NCBI GenBank assembly: GCA_020637855.1
Contig: JACKJR010000001.1
Coordinates: 930,001-994,000 of the forward strand
Length of the DNA stretch: 64,000 nucleotides
Source: Rhodobiaceae bacterium
GTDB taxonomy: Bacteria > Pseudomonadota > Alphaproteobacteria > Rhizobiales > Tepidamorphaceae
Reading direction: 5' to 3'
Shown: piece by piece, positions 62,836 through 64,000 of the stretch
Layout of the letters: each line of letters opens with the position of its first letter
Position numbering within the stretch: position 1 is the first letter of the stretch
The notes under the pieces: generated by a model
Database searches by the model: none
What the model saw: the letters and a program-made list of their open reading frames with translations, nothing else
Told to the model about the DNA's origin: nothing
Position numbers and translations under genes: made by a program

Positions 62836-62976
62836 GGCTTTTCAACAGGCAAAGCCCCGTTGCTCCGTGCCTGCGCTTCCCGGCAGCACCCGTCAGAAAC
62901 CAGCGCCAAAATTGAGCCACACTATGGCCCTATCCGGATTGGCCGGGGGGCTATGGCACCAGTGGGGAGTACTGCC

Positions 62977-64000
62977 ATGGCCGGAGGTAAAGCCAACGTG
63001 CGTTCTGTTCCGACGGGGGAGTTGGAACAAGATTGCCCATCCGTATCACCTGCCTCGAATTCAACCGCATCACCTGAATCTGCCGAAGCCGATCGTGCCG
63101 GTTTCAACCGTCTGCGCGAAGCGATGGACAAGGTCGAGCGGCTCGAACAGGTGGGTTCTGAAAATGTAATGGAGAGCGGCGAATGGCCGGTGGATGCACC
63201 GCTTCCACCGTTCATGCAGGACGCGCTCTGCCCGCCATCCATCGAAATGTCTCTTGAAGAGGAACTGGCGGAGAGCCTTGCTGCCGGTTCAAACGATGCA
63301 CGGGAATTGCCTGCAACGCAGAAATCCGATCCCCTGCAACAGCTTCAGAAAGCTTGCAGTGACGCGGTGTGCCCCGCTGGAGACGGCGAGGTCCTCCAAA
63401 GCGCACAATCCGACGAGCGCGAAAAGCTGCCCGTCGTGCAGGAAGCCGGACCATCGAAACTGTCTCGCCACAAGACGGTGTACAGCCAGCACGCTTCCAC
63501 GTCGATCCTGTCCATTGTCGCCTGGGTCACGCTGCCTGCGGTTATCGCCGGCCCGCTCCTGATGGCCAAGCCGCAAGGGGCACAGCCGGCAACCCCGCAG
63601 GAGACGGTGGCCGAACAAGCGCAACCGTCAGCGATACTCGCCGCTGCACCGGACCAACCTCTGGAAACCGCCCTGCAGAGCGGTGAAGCTGTGCGACCGG
63701 CTTCCGCCGGGGCTGAAGCCGATGCGCTTCAGCCAAAGGATTCGGACGCGTCTTCGCAAGCCCTGTCGCCATCGCAAATGCGGAAGTCGGGCAGGCTGGA
63801 TGCAGAACAGCGCTCGAAACGGCGCGACCCCGTTCAGGTTGCATCCGCCATGAAAGCCATTCCGGCCCTTTCGGAGCTATCAACCGATCTGCGCGCTGAC
63901 CTGCAATCCCGCCTCGAAACCGGAGAATGCCTTTCCTCCGCATTACCTGCGGTGCTCGGCCAGGTGCCGGTTCTTGCCATGCGCGACATGATCCGATTGC
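62977..64000 (+). CDS. Membrane-anchored protein of unknown function (3' end outside window)
   Basis: The frame is open from ATG 62977 to the window edge, 341 codons so far. GGGGAG lies seven bases before the ATG. The first 180 residues are acidic and low-complexity, with four or five scattered Cys. One membrane helix follows (TSILSIVAWVTLPAVIAGPL), then a long Ala/Gln/Pro-rich stretch, and then a more ordered part (SELSTDLRADLQSRLETGEC). Proline, alanine and glutamine content suggests a periplasm-spanning linker. I do not recognise a family. Confidence 0.75.
   Translation, partial: MAGGKANVRSVPTGELEQDCPSVSPASNSTASPESAEADRAGFNRLREAMDKVERLEQVGSENVMESGEWPVDAPLPPFMQDALCPPSIEMSLEEELAESLAAGSNDARELPATQKSDPLQQLQKACSDAVCPAGDGEVLQSAQSDEREKLPVVQEAGPSKLSRHKTVYSQHASTSILSIVAWVTLPAVIAGPLLMAKPQGAQPATPQETVAEQAQPSAILAAAPDQPLETALQSGEAVRPASAGAEADALQPKDSDASSQALSPSQMRKSGRLDAEQRSKRRDPVQVASAMKAIPALSELSTDLRADLQSRLETGECLSSALPAVLGQVPVLAMRDMIRL

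Noticed and set aside
1..64000. CRISPR array, rRNA operon, prophage or plasmid replication genes
   Set aside because: No regularly spaced repeats, rRNA sequence, phage structural genes or replication initiator were seen.

Overview
This is a high-GC alphaproteobacterial chromosome segment, most likely from Hyphomicrobiales (Rhizobiales). The evidence is gene order that I recognise from that order: amiC-mrcA-prfB; enoyl-CoA hydratase/thioesterase-rplM-rpsI, then argC; aminotransferase-hom-glpX-recJ; a class I PHA synthase; and short palindromic intergenic repeats of the kind common in rhizobia. No genus is assigned.

Layout. 1-7.7 kb is an envelope and housekeeping block: the end of amiC, penicillin-binding protein 1A, prfB with its programmed +1 frameshift, an MFS transporter, and a membrane-anchored M23 peptidase. 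7.7-34.2 kb is a large exopolysaccharide region in two parts. The first is a long minus-strand operon reading from 21.1 down to 7.75 kb: initiating sugar-1-phosphate transferase, heparinase-like protein, a broken sulfotransferase, an IS21-family remnant, GT2 glycosyltransferase, DegT aminotransferase, Gfo/Idh/MocA dehydrogenase, hexapeptide acetyltransferase, FAD protein, polysaccharide deacetylase, methyltransferase and GtrA-like protein. Most junctions below the IS remnant are 4-nt ATGA overlaps. The second part, 21.2-34.2 kb, holds a lipid-kinase-like gene, a three-gene redox cassette (haem lipoprotein, GMC oxidoreductase, small Tat protein), a Wzy-like polymerase, a second initiating transferase, a GT4 enzyme, a Wza-like export lipoprotein, a Wzz/Wzc-like protein whose kinase domain looks dead, a CelD/BcsL-like acyltransferase and a second deacetylase.

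34.2-41.8 kb carries an orphan modA, ctaA (haem A synthase), a steroid-5-alpha-reductase-like membrane protein, an O-acetylhomoserine sulfhydrylase with a structured leader, a CoA-binding protein, enoyl-CoA hydratase, a thioesterase and rplM-rpsI. Downstream of rpsI is the most striking feature of the window. A 4.8-kb GntR-regulated catabolic cassette (aldolase family, aldehyde dehydrogenase, FAD amine oxidase) is bracketed by a perfect 21-bp direct repeat made of the last codons of rpsI, each copy followed by its own intrinsic terminator. This is the footprint of an insertion at the rpsI 3' end. Two tandem TPR-sulfotransferase fusion genes, differing in length by exactly one 34-residue TPR, follow before argC.

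51.5-64 kb is mostly core metabolism: argC, a VOC protein, phaC, a small lipoprotein, an aminotransferase, hom, glpX, recJ, a small cysteine-rich membrane protein, a class III aminotransferase and tRNA-Arg(CCT). A membrane-anchored protein of unknown function runs off the right edge.

Functionally the window is dominated by assembly of a decorated exopolysaccharide: synthesis of an acylated amino sugar (probably like UDP-GlcNAc3NAcA), lipid-linked initiation, polymerisation, export, and sulfation, deacetylation or lyase-type tailoring. One sulfotransferase is destroyed, and two intact TPR-fused sulfotransferases are encoded elsewhere in the window.
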